Source: Nonomuraea dietziae (GTDB taxonomy: Bacteria > Actinomycetota > Actinomycetes > Streptosporangiales > Streptosporangiaceae). From it: a stretch of DNA of 64,000 bases. Positions 16,653-24,893 of this stretch are shown here, one piece after another. Below the pieces are notes generated by a model. That model worked only from the letters and a program-made list of their open reading frames with translations, was not told where the DNA came from and ran no database searches. Made by a program: the position numbers and the translations under genes. Position 1 is the first letter of the stretch. Every line of letters begins with the position of its first letter. The DNA is taken from NCBI RefSeq assembly GCF_014195505.1, contig NZ_JACIBV010000002.1:744001-808000 (forward strand). The letters are read 5' to 3'.

Positions 16653-18254
16653 ATGACGGAACCGGCAGCGCCCGTGGAGGAGACCGCCGCCGTGGCGTCC
16701 GCCGCCGCGGTGACGGCCACGACACTTGAGGCGGCCGCCGCCAACCCGCTGCGTGATCCGCGGGACAAGCGGCTGCCCAGGGTGGCGGGACCATGTGTGC
16801 TGGTGCTTTTCGGAGTGACGGGAGACCTGGCCAAGCGCAAGCTGCTGCCGGCGATCTACGACCTGGGCAACAGGGGGCTGCTGCCGCCCGGTTTCTCGCT
16901 GGTCGGATTCGCCCGCCGCGACTGGGCCAACCAGGACTTCGCGCAGCTCACGCATGACGCGGTGAAGGAGCACGCGCGCACGCCCTTCCGCGAGGAGGTC
17001 TGGAAGCAGCTGGCCGAGGGCATCCACTTCGTGCCGGGTGAGTTCTCCGACGACGGCGCCTTCGACGCCCTCGCGATGGCTTTGAAGGAGATCGACCAGA
17101 CCAGGGGCACCGGCGGCAACTATGCCTTCTACCTGTCGGTGCCGCCGAAGTTCTTCCCCACGGTGGTGCAGCAGCTCAAGCGCACCGGCCTGGCCGACGC
17201 GCCCGAGGGCTCGTGGCGGCGGGTGGTGATCGAGAAGCCGTTCGGCCACGACCTGCAGAGCGCGCACGAGCTGAACGAGATCACCAACGAGGCCTTCCCC
17301 GAGAGCTCGATCTTCAGGATCGACCACTACCTCGGCAAGGAGACGGTCCAGAACATCATGGCGCTGAGGTTCGCCAACAACCTCTACGAGCCGATCTGGA
17401 ACCGCAGCTACGTCGACCACGTGCAGATCACCATGGCCGAGGACATCGGCCTGGCCGGGCGCGCGGGCTACTACGACGGCATCGGCGCGGCCCGCGACGT
17501 GATCCAGAACCACCTGCTCCAGCTGCTCGCGCTGGTCGCGATGGAGGACCCCACCTCCTTCGAGGCCAACGCGCTGCGCAGGGAGAAGGAGAAGGTGCTC
17601 AAGGCGGTGCGGCTGCCCGCCGACCTGTCGCTGAACACCGCGCGAGGCAAGTACGCGGCGGGCTGGCAGGGCGGCGAGAAGGTCGTCGGCTACCTGGACG
17701 AGGAGGGCATCCCCGCCGACTCCGTGACCGAGACCTACGCGGCCATCAAGCTGGAGATCGCCAACAGGCGCTGGGCGGGCGTGCCGTTCTACCTGCGCAC
17801 GGGCAAGCGGCTCGGCCGCCGCGTCACCGAGGTGGCCGTCGTCTTCCAGAAGGCGCCGCACCTGCCCTTCAGCAAGGACGACACCGAGATCCTCGGCCAC
17901 AACGCCCTGGTCATCAGGGTGCAGCCGGACGAGGGCATCACCGTGCGGTTCGGCTCGAAGGTGCCGGGCACGGCCATGGAGGTACGGGACGTGTCCATGG
18001 ACTTCGCCTACGGCGAGTCGTTCATGGAGTCCTCGCCCGAGGCGTACGAGCGGCTGCTGCTGGACGTGATGATCGGCGACCCGCCGCTCTTCCCGCACCA
18101 GCGCGAGGTGGAGCTGTCGTGGAAGATCCTCGACCCGATCGAGGAGTTCTGGGCCACCCAGGGCCAGCCCGAGGACTATCCCGCCGGCACCTGGGGGCCG
18201 CCGTCGGCCGACGAGATGATGGCCCGCGACGGCAGGGTCTGGAGGCGACTGTGA
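16653..18254 (+). CDS. zwf: Glucose-6-phosphate 1-dehydrogenase
   Basis: 533-residue NADP-dependent enzyme committing glucose 6-phosphate to the oxidative pentose phosphate pathway. The coenzyme motif GVTGDLAKRKL starts at residue 54, and the active-site signature RIDHYLGKE lies near residues 221-229. A 40-residue Ala/Thr-rich N-terminal tail precedes the conserved core, longer than in many homologues. A strong AGGAGG ribosome site lies inside the end of pgi. opcA, the G6PDH assembly factor, follows after 67 bp. Confidence 0.96.
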   Translation: MTEPAAPVEETAAVASAAAVTATTLEAAAANPLRDPRDKRLPRVAGPCVLVLFGVTGDLAKRKLLPAIYDLGNRGLLPPGFSLVGFARRDWANQDFAQLTHDAVKEHARTPFREEVWKQLAEGIHFVPGEFSDDGAFDALAMALKEIDQTRGTGGNYAFYLSVPPKFFPTVVQQLKRTGLADAPEGSWRRVVIEKPFGHDLQSAHELNEITNEAFPESSIFRIDHYLGKETVQNIMALRFANNLYEPIWNRSYVDHVQITMAEDIGLAGRAGYYDGIGAARDVIQNHLLQLLALVAMEDPTSFEANALRREKEKVLKAVRLPADLSLNTARGKYAAGWQGGEKVVGYLDEEGIPADSVTETYAAIKLEIANRRWAGVPFYLRTGKRLGRRVTEVAVVFQKAPHLPFSKDDTEILGHNALVIRVQPDEGITVRFGSKVPGTAMEVRDVSMDFAYGESFMESSPEAYERLLLDVMIGDPPLFPHQREVELSWKILDPIEEFWATQGQPEDYPAGTWGPPSADEMMARDGRVWRRL

Positions 18255-18321
18255 GCGAGCGCGACGAGAGAACCATGGAACACGGCACATCGGATGTCAT
18301 GAGGCCGGCGAAGGAGGACTC

Positions 18322-19233
18322 ATGACGTCGTTCATGCTGACCGACACGACGGCCGGCAAGATCTCCGGGCAGCTCACCAGGCTGCGCCACCAGATGGGCG
18401 CCCCCGCCGTGGGCATGGTGCTGACGCTGGTGGTGGTCTGCGACGAGCGCGACCAGTACGACTCGGTCCGCTCGGCCACCGAGGCCGCCCGCGAGCACCC
18501 CTCGCGGATCCTCGTGGTGATCAACCGGGAGTCCGACGAGGCCAACAGGCTCGACGCGGAGCTGCGCGTCGGGGAGTCCACGCCCGGCGAGGTCGTGGTG
18601 CTGCGCCTGTACGGCGAGCTGACCTCCCACGCCGACTCGGTCGTCAGCCCGCTGCTGCTGCCGGACACGCCCGTGGTGGCGTGGTGGCCGGGCGACGCGC
18701 CTGCCGTGCCGTCGAAGGATCCGATCGGGATGCTCGCCCAGCGCAGGATCACCGACGCCAAGACGGTGCCCGACGGCATCAAGGTGCTGGCCGGCAGGGC
18801 CAAGGGCTACGCGCCAGGCGACACCGACCTGGCGTGGGCCAGGCTGACGCCGTGGCGCAGCCTGCTGGCCGCCGCCTTCGACCAGCCGGTGGACAAGGTC
18901 AAGAAGGGCTTCGTGGACGCCGCGGCAGGGAACGCGAGCGCGCCGCTGCTGGCGGCGTGGCTGAGCGAGCGGCTCGGCGCGCCGGTCAAGGTGGCCGACT
19001 CGGCGGGCCCGGGCCTGACGGCGGTCAGGCTGACGGTCGACGGCGGCGAGATCGCGGTGACCCGCACGGACGCGCGGCTGGCCACGCTCGCCCGTCCGGG
19101 GCAGCCCGACCGGCACGTCGCGCTGGCCAGGCGGCACACCTCGGAGCTGCTGGCCGAGGAGCTGCGCAGGCTCGACTCCGACGAGATCTACGAGGCCGCG
19201 CTGAAGCGGCTGTCGCGCACGTACAAGGGCTGA
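18322..19233 (+). CDS. opcA: Glucose-6-phosphate dehydrogenase assembly protein OpcA
   Basis: 303-residue cytosolic protein of the OpcA family, required for active Zwf in cyanobacteria and encoded after zwf in actinobacteria. The N-terminal MLTDTTAGKISGQLTRLRHQ and the VAWWPGDAP segment are recognisable family features. ATG 18322 has a GAAGGAGG ribosome site. A hairpin with 13-bp perfect arms follows ten bases after the stop, so this is probably the last gene of the tkt transcript. Confidence 0.93.
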   Translation: MTSFMLTDTTAGKISGQLTRLRHQMGAPAVGMVLTLVVVCDERDQYDSVRSATEAAREHPSRILVVINRESDEANRLDAELRVGESTPGEVVVLRLYGELTSHADSVVSPLLLPDTPVVAWWPGDAPAVPSKDPIGMLAQRRITDAKTVPDGIKVLAGRAKGYAPGDTDLAWARLTPWRSLLAAAFDQPVDKVKKGFVDAAAGNASAPLLAAWLSERLGAPVKVADSAGPGLTAVRLTVDGGEIAVTRTDARLATLARPGQPDRHVALARRHTSELLAEELRRLDSDEIYEAALKRLSRTYKG

Positions 19234-19242
19234 CGAGCCTTT

Positions 19243-19279
19243 CGCAGGTCCCGGGTCCTGGGCGGGCCCGGGACCTGCG
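19243..19279 (+). terminator. Strong hairpin between opcA and pgl
   Basis: Perfect 13-bp arms at 19243-19255 and 19267-19279 around an 11-base loop, ten bases after the opcA stop. No T run follows. It probably ends or attenuates the tkt-opcA transcript, leaving pgl to its own promoter in the remaining 90 bp. Confidence 0.65.
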
Positions 19280-19369
19280 CGCCTCTCCTCCGGCGCCGCG
19301 GCCCTCCCGAAACAGAGAAGCGAAGTCCCGCAACCGATCACGCAGTCAGGGCTCGATAGGGTGGCATCC

Positions 19370-20146
19370 GTGAGCGTTCCCAACGTAGTCGTGCACCGCG
19401 ACGCCGACGTGCTGGCCAAGGCCGTCGCCGCCCGCATCATCACCCGCCTGGTCGACGTGCAGTCCGCCAGAGGCTCGGCATCGCTGGTGCTGACCGGCGG
19501 CACGGTCGGCATCGCCACCCTGGCCGCCATCGCCGCGACCCCCGCCCGCGACGCCGTCGACTGGCCCAAGCTCGACATCTGGTGGGGCGACGAGCGCTTC
19601 CTGCCCTCCGGCGACCCCGAGCGCAACGAGACGGGCGCTCGCGAGGCCCTGCTCGACCGCGTCGACCTCGATCCGGCCAGGGTGCACGTCATGCGCGGCC
19701 CCGACTCCGGCATGAGCGCCGAGGAGTCGGCCGACGCCTACGCCGAGGAACTGCGCAAGGCCGCCCGTCCCGAGGACCACGGCCCCGTCCCCTCCTTCGA
19801 CGTGATGCTGCTCGGCATGGGCCCCGACTCTCACGTGGCCTCGCTGTTCCCCGGCAACCCCGCCGTCTACGACACCCGTTCGGTGGTGGCCGTGCACGGC
19901 TCGCCCAAGCCGCCGCCCGTGCGCATCTCGCTGACCTTCCCCACGATCCACGCCGCTCGCGAGGTGTGGGTGGTGGCCGCCGGCGAGGAGAAGGCCGGGG
20001 CCGTACGGCTGGCGCTGTCCCAGGACTCCGGCCAGGTGCAGGTGCCCGCGGCCGGCGCGAGGGGCTCGCGGCGCACGCTGTTCCTGCTCGACAGGGCCGC
20101 GGCGGGCAAGATCCCGGCGGGCCTCGGCAGAATCGCCTCGCCCTGA
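19370..20146 (+). CDS. pgl: 6-Phosphogluconolactonase
   Basis: 258-residue enzyme of the NagB/DevB fold that hydrolyses 6-phosphogluconolactone, the product of Zwf. Seen are SLVLTGGTVG, WWGDERFLPSGDPERN (the conserved DER...N segment) and LGMGPDSHVASLFP (catalytic-site GMGxDGHxAS variant, here with Ser for Gly). GTG 19370 gives VSVPNVVVHRDADVL, matching family N-termini; GTG 19361 is possible. It lies 136 bp after opcA, beyond the hairpin, so it may be transcribed separately. Confidence 0.93.
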   Translation: MSVPNVVVHRDADVLAKAVAARIITRLVDVQSARGSASLVLTGGTVGIATLAAIAATPARDAVDWPKLDIWWGDERFLPSGDPERNETGAREALLDRVDLDPARVHVMRGPDSGMSAEESADAYAEELRKAARPEDHGPVPSFDVMLLGMGPDSHVASLFPGNPAVYDTRSVVAVHGSPKPPPVRISLTFPTIHAAREVWVVAAGEEKAGAVRLALSQDSGQVQVPAAGARGSRRTLFLLDRAAAGKIPAGLGRIASP

Positions 20147-20200
20147 ACGAACCGTGAAATACATCCGGACATAAGGGCATTTGACACAAAACTTTAGGCC

Positions 20201-20229
20201 TTGTCAGCCCGGGTGGTGTTCTTTACTTT
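20201..20229 (+). promoter_or_regulatory. Candidate promoter of the secreted subtilisin gene
   Basis: TTGTCA (20201-20206), 17-base spacer, TACTTT (20224-20229), giving a leader of about 26 bases before ATG 20262. A perfect TTGACA also occurs at 20181 but has no partner -10 at normal spacing. Confidence 0.5.
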
Positions 20230-20261
20230 CATGGGCAACGACCCACGAAGGGACACCCCCC

Positions 20262-21476
20262 ATGGTCTTGAGCAACGTGGCCTTACGTCGCTGGGCCGCG
20301 GTCATCGCCGCGGCCGCCGCCGTACTCGCGAGCTCCGCTCCCGCCCTCGCCGATCCCGAGCCCTCGGGCAAGCTGGTCATCCCCAGCGCCGATGCCCAGG
20401 CTCTGGTGCCAGGCACCTACATCGTGGTCCTGAAGGACAGGCCCGAGGTGTCGAGGGCCGCCACCGACCTGACCGCCAAGCACGGCGGCACGAAGTTCAG
20501 GGAGTACACGCACGCGCTGCGCGGCTTCGCCGTCCACGCCAGCGAGCGGCAGGCCAGGCGGCTGGCCGCCGACGCCTCGGTCGAGTACGTGCAGCAGGTG
20601 GTGGTGCACCGCGCCTCCGACACCCAGCCGAACCCGCCCTCGTGGGGGCTTGACCGCATCGACCAGCGCAACCTGCCGCTGAACAGCTCCTACACCTACG
20701 GGCCGACCGGCGCGGGGGTGCGCGCGTACATCATCGACACCGGCATCAGGCCCACCCACAGCGACTTCGGCGGGCGCGCCTCCATCGGGTTCGACGCGAT
20801 CGGCGACGGCCAGAACGGCAACGACTGCCACGGCCACGGCACGCACGTGGCGGGGACCACGGGAGGCTCGGCCCACGGTGTGGCCAAGGGCGTGACGCTG
20901 GTCGGCGTCAGGGTGCTCAACTGCGAAGGGTCGGGCACCACCGACCAGGTCGTGGCGGGCATCGACTGGGTCACGGCGAACGCCGCCAAGCCGGCCGTCG
21001 CCAACATGAGCCTCGGCGGCAGCGCCGACACCGTGCTGGACACCGCGGTGAAGAACTCGATCGCCTCGGGCATCTCCTACGCCATCGCGGCGGGCAACGG
21101 CTTCTTCGGGCTGTTCGCGCTGGACGCCTGCACGCAGTCCCCCGCCAGGGTTCCCGAGGCGATCACCGTCTCGATCACCAACAACAGCGACACCAAGCCG
21201 TCGTGGGGCAACCGCGGCCCCTGTGTCGACCTGTTCGCGCCCGGCTACAACATCACCTCGGCGTGGAAGGACTCCGACACCTCGACCAGCACCATCAGCG
21301 GCACGTCGATGTCCACCCCGCACGTCGCCGGCGCCGCCGCCGTCTACCTGCAGGGTCATCCCGGCGCCACCCCGCAGCAGGTGCGCGACGCGATCGTGAA
21401 CAACGCCACGACCGGCGTCGTCAAGAGCCCCGGCAGCGGCTCTCCCAACCGCCTGCTCCACACCCCCGGCCTGTAG
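20262..21476 (+). CDS. Secreted S8 subtilisin/proteinase K-like serine protease
   Basis: 404-residue preproenzyme. A Sec signal (ALRRWAAVIAAAAAVLASSA, cleavage after ALA near residue 31) is followed by an inhibitor-I9 propeptide (TYIVVLKDRPEVSRA ... GFAVHASERQARRL) and the peptidase domain. The catalytic triad is Asp159 (YIIDTGI), His192 (CHGHGTHVAG) and Ser349 (SGTSMSTPHVAG). It has no C-terminal extension, so it should be a soluble extracellular protease, probably for nutrient scavenging. ATG 20262 is chosen because it gives the signal peptide. A 14-bp-stem terminator follows and the next gene is convergent. Confidence 0.94.
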   Translation: MVLSNVALRRWAAVIAAAAAVLASSAPALADPEPSGKLVIPSADAQALVPGTYIVVLKDRPEVSRAATDLTAKHGGTKFREYTHALRGFAVHASERQARRLAADASVEYVQQVVVHRASDTQPNPPSWGLDRIDQRNLPLNSSYTYGPTGAGVRAYIIDTGIRPTHSDFGGRASIGFDAIGDGQNGNDCHGHGTHVAGTTGGSAHGVAKGVTLVGVRVLNCEGSGTTDQVVAGIDWVTANAAKPAVANMSLGGSADTVLDTAVKNSIASGISYAIAAGNGFFGLFALDACTQSPARVPEAITVSITNNSDTKPSWGNRGPCVDLFAPGYNITSAWKDSDTSTSTISGTSMSTPHVAGAAAVYLQGHPGATPQQVRDAIVNNATTGVVKSPGSGSPNRLLHTPGL

Positions 21477-21485
21477 GCACCGCCT

Positions 21486-21518
21486 GCGCCCCGCGGACGC
21501 CGCCCGTCCGCGGGGCGC
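21486..21518. terminator. Bidirectional hairpin between convergent protease and deaminase genes
   Basis: Perfect 14-bp arms (21486-21499 and 21505-21518) with a 5-base loop, nine bases beyond the protease stop and nine beyond the deaminase stop on the other strand. Confidence 0.75.
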
Positions 21519-21527
21519 CCGCGCCTG

Positions 21528-22538
21528 TCAGCGCAGTGCGTCGATCTCGGCGAGGAGCTCGCTCTTGCGCTCCTCGCTCATGTACGAGGCCCGTACGGCG
21601 TTGCCCGCCAGTGCGGCCAGCTCGCTCTCGCCCAGGCCGAACACGGTGGCCGCGACGCGGTACTCGCGCTCCAGCGTGGTCGCGAACATGGGCGGGTCGT
21701 CGCTGTTGAGGGTGACGAACAGGCCCTCCTCCAGCAGCCTGGGCAGCGGATGCTCCTCGATCCGCCCCACCTGCCCCGTGCACACGTTGGAGGTCGGGCA
21801 GACGTCCAGCGGCAGCTGGGTCTCGCGCAGGTAGGAGACCAGCCGGGGGTCGTCGAGGCAGTTGATGCCGTGTCCGATGCGCTCGGCGCCGTAGCCCTCG
21901 ATGACCTCCCACACCGTCTCGGGCCCCGACATCTCCCCGCCGTGCGGGACGCTGTGCAGTCCCGCCGCGCGGGCGGCGGAGAAGGCCTCGCGGAAGGCGT
22001 CGCGGTAGGCAGGCCGCGCCTGCTCGATCCCGCCGATGCCGAAACCTACCAACGCGGCGGGAGGTTCCTTCAGCGCGTGGTCGAGAGTGATCGCGGCCGC
22101 CTCGGCGCCGAACTCGCCGGGGATGTCGAAGATGTAGGCCATCTCGACGCCGTACTCGTCCAGCGACCGGCGCGCGGCCAGGTCGAGCGCCTCGGTGACC
22201 GCGCGCATGGGCAGCCCCTGCATCCAGTGCGCGTACGGCGTGACCTGCAACTCCACGTAGCGGCAGTTCTGGGGCGACAGGTCGCGGGCCAGCCCCGTCA
22301 CGAGGGAGGCGACGTCCTCGGGGTCGCGCACCAGGGAGTTGACGGCCCGGTAGACCTCGGCGAAGTGCGGGAAGTCGCGGAAGGTGTAGAACCGCCTCAG
22401 CTCCTCCTCCGTGGACGGCACGCCGCTGCCCGGATGGCGCTGGGACAGTTCGAGCACCGTGGGCACGGAGGCGGAGCCAACCAGGTGGACATGGAGCTCG
22501 ACCTTGGGCAGCCGGTCGATGAAGGCGTCGATCGTCAT
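21528..22538 (-). CDS. add: Adenosine deaminase-family metalloenzyme
   Basis: 336-residue TIM-barrel deaminase. The metal ligands are visible: His16 and His18 (LHVHLVGS), the HGGE motif in SVPHGGEMSG, GAERIGHGINC and NSDDPPMF. The pattern fits adenosine deaminase or its aminodeoxyfutalosine deaminase relative, and sequence alone does not decide. The substrate is deaminated at the purine 6-position in either case (purine salvage or menaquinone synthesis). ATG 22538 gives the typical MTIDAFIDRLPKVELHVHL opening; an upstream extension to 22601 lacks similarity. No futalosine-pathway genes are nearby. It is transcribed alone, 73 bp after the TetR gene. Confidence 0.85.
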   Translation of the reverse strand: MTIDAFIDRLPKVELHVHLVGSASVPTVLELSQRHPGSGVPSTEEELRRFYTFRDFPHFAEVYRAVNSLVRDPEDVASLVTGLARDLSPQNCRYVELQVTPYAHWMQGLPMRAVTEALDLAARRSLDEYGVEMAYIFDIPGEFGAEAAAITLDHALKEPPAALVGFGIGGIEQARPAYRDAFREAFSAARAAGLHSVPHGGEMSGPETVWEVIEGYGAERIGHGINCLDDPRLVSYLRETQLPLDVCPTSNVCTGQVGRIEEHPLPRLLEEGLFVTLNSDDPPMFATTLEREYRVAATVFGLGESELAALAGNAVRASYMSEERKSELLAEIDALR

Positions 22539-22611
22539 GAGGACGACCCTAGGCACGCTCCGCCCCAGCCGGAAAGACTTGGAGGCCGAATCTGACATCA
22601 AGTCGTCAGGT

Positions 22612-23187
22612 TCAGCCCGTCGTCCAGGCGTGAGCCAGTGGAAGGAGCACGCGGTCGACCGATTCGGCCGCGAAGGCGTCGTCCAGCGGCGGCCCGACGA
22701 AGATCAGGCGGTGCCACACGAGCGCCTCCACGAGCTCGGACAGCCGTACGGTGTCGACGAGGGCGGCCAGCTCTCCCCTGGCCACGGCCCGCTCGACCAG
22801 CGCCCTGGTGCCGCCGAGGTCGCGCGCGGGCATGTGCGCGCGCAGCGTCCTGGCCAGCTCCTGGTGGGAGACGAGCGTGGACGACAGCCCCATGATGAGC
22901 CCGTGCTTGCGCTCGGCCGCCTCCGACAACCCTCTGACGACCTCGACCAGGTCGCCGCGCAGCGAGCCCGTGTCGGGCACGGGCGGGACGTCCATGTCGA
23001 AGCGGCGGCAGATGACGTCGACGACCAGCTCGGGCTTGCCCGCCCATCGCCGGTAGATGGTCGCCTTGCTGGCCTTGGCGCGCTTGGCGATCTGGTCGAC
23101 CGACATCCGGTCGTAGCCCATCTCCGACAGCAGGTCGAAGGTGGCGTCGAGGATGGCCTTCTCCCTGCCGGGATCGAGTGGTGCCAC
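22612..23187 (-). CDS. TetR/AcrR family transcriptional regulator
   Basis: 191 residues. The N-terminal HTH is clear: AILDATFDLLSEMGYDRMSV, then KASKATIYRRWAGKPELV (about residues 10-60), followed by a helical ligand domain of the TetR_C type ending in LAHAWTTG. Start GTG 23187. It lies ten bases after the SDR stop on the same strand, so the two are co-transcribed. The perfect 23-bp palindrome at 24080-24102 in front of the SDR gene is the obvious operator, which would make the regulator autoregulated. The inducer is unknown, probably related to the SDR substrate. Confidence 0.9.
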   Translation of the reverse strand: MAPLDPGREKAILDATFDLLSEMGYDRMSVDQIAKRAKASKATIYRRWAGKPELVVDVICRRFDMDVPPVPDTGSLRGDLVEVVRGLSEAAERKHGLIMGLSSTLVSHQELARTLRAHMPARDLGGTRALVERAVARGELAALVDTVRLSELVEALVWHRLIFVGPPLDDAFAAESVDRVLLPLAHAWTTG

Positions 23188-23197
23188 GCACGCTTCC

Positions 23198-24067
23198 TTA
23201 GTTGTAGGCGAACTCCTGGAATCGTACGCCGGTCAGCTCCGTGGACACCTCCCACAGCCGCCGCGCGAGCGCCTCGTCCGTCGCCGTCCGGCTCGGCGTG
23301 AGCCGCTTGACCTTGGGCCCGAGGTACTCCCCTCCTCGGATGTCGGGCGAGGCGGCCGCGTAGAGCGAGGGCAGCGCGCCGTCCTCGGGACTGTTGAGGA
23401 AGAGCCGCAGCAGCGGCTGCAGCGGGCCGAGGGTGAAGAAGTTCGTGGCGGTGGCCCCTGGATGGGTCGCCACCGAGACGAGCGAGGAGCCGGCCCGCGC
23501 GGCCCTGCGCTGCAGTTCGAGGGTGAAGAGCAGGTTGGCCAGCTTGGAGCGGCCGTAGGAGCTCGTCCTGCCGTAGCCGCGCTCGAGGCCGAGGTCGTCG
23601 AAGTCGAGCTTGCCGACCTTGTGCGCGTCGCTGGAAACCGTGATCACGCGCGGCGAGGACGAGGCCAGCAGGCGCGGGAGCAGCAGTCCCGTGAGCGCGA
23701 AGTGCCCGAGATGGTTGGTGCCGAACTGCAGCTCGAAGCCGTCCCTGGTCTGGCCGCGCGGGATCATGCCGATCCCCGCGTTGTTGATCAGCAGCTCGAC
23801 GCGGTCCACTGTGGCGGCGAAGGCGCGCACCGACGACAGGTCGGCCAGGTCGAGCTCGGCGTAGTGGACGTCGGCTCCCCGCACGGCCCGCTGGATGTCG
23901 CCGACGGCCGACCGGCCGCGTGAGGGATCGCGGGAGGCCACGGTGACACGCGCGCCGTGCCTGGCCAGTTCGAGGGCGGTCGCCAGGCCGATGCCGCTGT
24001 TGGCTCCCGTGACGATCGCGGTGGTGCCGGTGAGGTCGGGCAGATCCGAGGGGGTCCAGGCGCTCAT
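23198..24067 (-). CDS. Short-chain dehydrogenase/reductase (retinol dehydrogenase-like)
   Basis: 289-residue NAD(P)-dependent oxidoreductase. GANSGIG is the cofactor motif, LINNAGIGM follows, and the catalytic Ser/Tyr/Lys lie in VITVSSDAHKVG and SSYGRSKLANLLF. The similarity is to the WW-domain oxidoreductase/retinol dehydrogenase-like SDRs common in actinomycetes. ATG 24067 with GGAGAAG six bases upstream is preferred over 24079. The first gene of an SDR-tetR pair, it is preceded directly by the TetR-type operator. The substrate is not predictable. Confidence 0.88.
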   Translation of the reverse strand: MSAWTPSDLPDLTGTTAIVTGANSGIGLATALELARHGARVTVASRDPSRGRSAVGDIQRAVRGADVHYAELDLADLSSVRAFAATVDRVELLINNAGIGMIPRGQTRDGFELQFGTNHLGHFALTGLLLPRLLASSSPRVITVSSDAHKVGKLDFDDLGLERGYGRTSSYGRSKLANLLFTLELQRRAARAGSSLVSVATHPGATATNFFTLGPLQPLLRLFLNSPEDGALPSLYAAASPDIRGGEYLGPKVKRLTPSRTATDEALARRLWEVSTELTGVRFQEFAYN

Positions 24068-24079
24068 GGGCTTCTCCAA

Positions 24080-24102
24080 GTGTACGAAACCGTTTCGTAC
24101 AC
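24080..24102. promoter_or_regulatory. Perfect 23-bp TetR-type operator
   Basis: GTGTACGAAAC-C-GTTTCGTACAC: 11-bp perfect arms around one base, 12 bp upstream of the SDR ATG and 4 bp from the stop of the next gene. On the minus strand TACACT (24084-24079) inside it could be a -10. Size and symmetry match TetR-family sites, and the cognate gene is the second of this operon. Confidence 0.75.
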
Positions 24103-24106
24103 TACC

Positions 24107-24823
24107 TTAGCGCTTCAACCGGGCCCGCGCGTGCGCCTCCTCCCTGCGCGCCACCTCGGCCCGCTGATCGGCCTCCGCGAGCTTCTTGCGGGCTTTGGCG
24201 AGCTTCTTCTCCAGGGTCGCCACCTTCACCGCCCTCTCGTCCCTCTCCTGTACGGCCTCCGCCAGCGCCTCGCGCCACTCCTCGTAGGCGGCGGTGGCCT
24301 CGGCCTGCTCCTTGGCCTCACGGTCCGCCCTGGCCCGCGCCTCCTCCTCCGACGGCTTGCGCGCGGGGCGGGAGCGGGGGACGGGGGCGGGGGCGAAACC
24401 GCTGTAGCTGAGCGGCCTGGCCAGGCGGCCCTGCCGTACCTGGTCGGCGGCGTCGGCGTCCACGGTGGCCGCGTCGAGCGTCTGCTCCACCTCGGCGCCA
24501 GAGGAGGGCGCCAGCCGTACCAGCCGCTGGGAGAGCCTGGCGCGGCGGGCGGTCAGCTCGCCCAGCGCGTCGGCGTCCTGGGCCGCCCACGCCGCGCGCA
24601 GCTCCTCGCCCAGGTCGAGCAGTTCGGCGAGTTCGTCGGGATGGCGGCGTGACAGCTGGTTGACCGCCCAGGCCGCGACCGTGGGCTTGCGCAGCGCGGC
24701 CACCTGCCTGGCCAGGTCGCCCCGCCCCGCCTGCTTGGCCGCGCGGGCCTCCGCCTCGCGCGCGGCGATGAAGTCGGACACGTCGAGCCCGTAGAGCCGG
24801 TCGGCGATCTCGTCAAGATCCAC
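24107..24823 (-). CDS. Actinobacterial coiled-coil protein of unknown function
   Basis: 238 residues from GTG 24823. The N-terminal 75 residues are a compact conserved region (LDEIADRLYGLDVSDFIAAR, RKPTVAAWAVNQLSR) that I recognise from uncharacterised actinobacterial proteins. The C-terminal 100 residues are a highly charged Ala/Glu/Arg/Lys coiled coil (EEARARADREAKEQAEATAA and following). No signal or membrane segment. It is divergent from the Clp N-domain gene 71 bp away. A cytosolic scaffolding or nucleoid-like role is possible but only a guess. Confidence 0.75.
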   Translation of the reverse strand: MDLDEIADRLYGLDVSDFIAAREAEARAAKQAGRGDLARQVAALRKPTVAAWAVNQLSRRHPDELAELLDLGEELRAAWAAQDADALGELTARRARLSQRLVRLAPSSGAEVEQTLDAATVDADAADQVRQGRLARPLSYSGFAPAPVPRSRPARKPSEEEARARADREAKEQAEATAAYEEWREALAEAVQERDERAVKVATLEKKLAKARKKLAEADQRAEVARREEAHARARLKR

Positions 24824-24893
24824 ACGTGAGAGATACCCCACATGACTGGTTTGTAGCGCATAGTGGAGAGAGCCCACTCGAGCGGAGGCCCCC

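Noticed and set aside
20181..20204. Perfect TTGACA upstream of the subtilisin gene as the main promoter
   Set aside because: No -10 at proper spacing; TTGTCA-N17-TACTTT 20 bp further is better.
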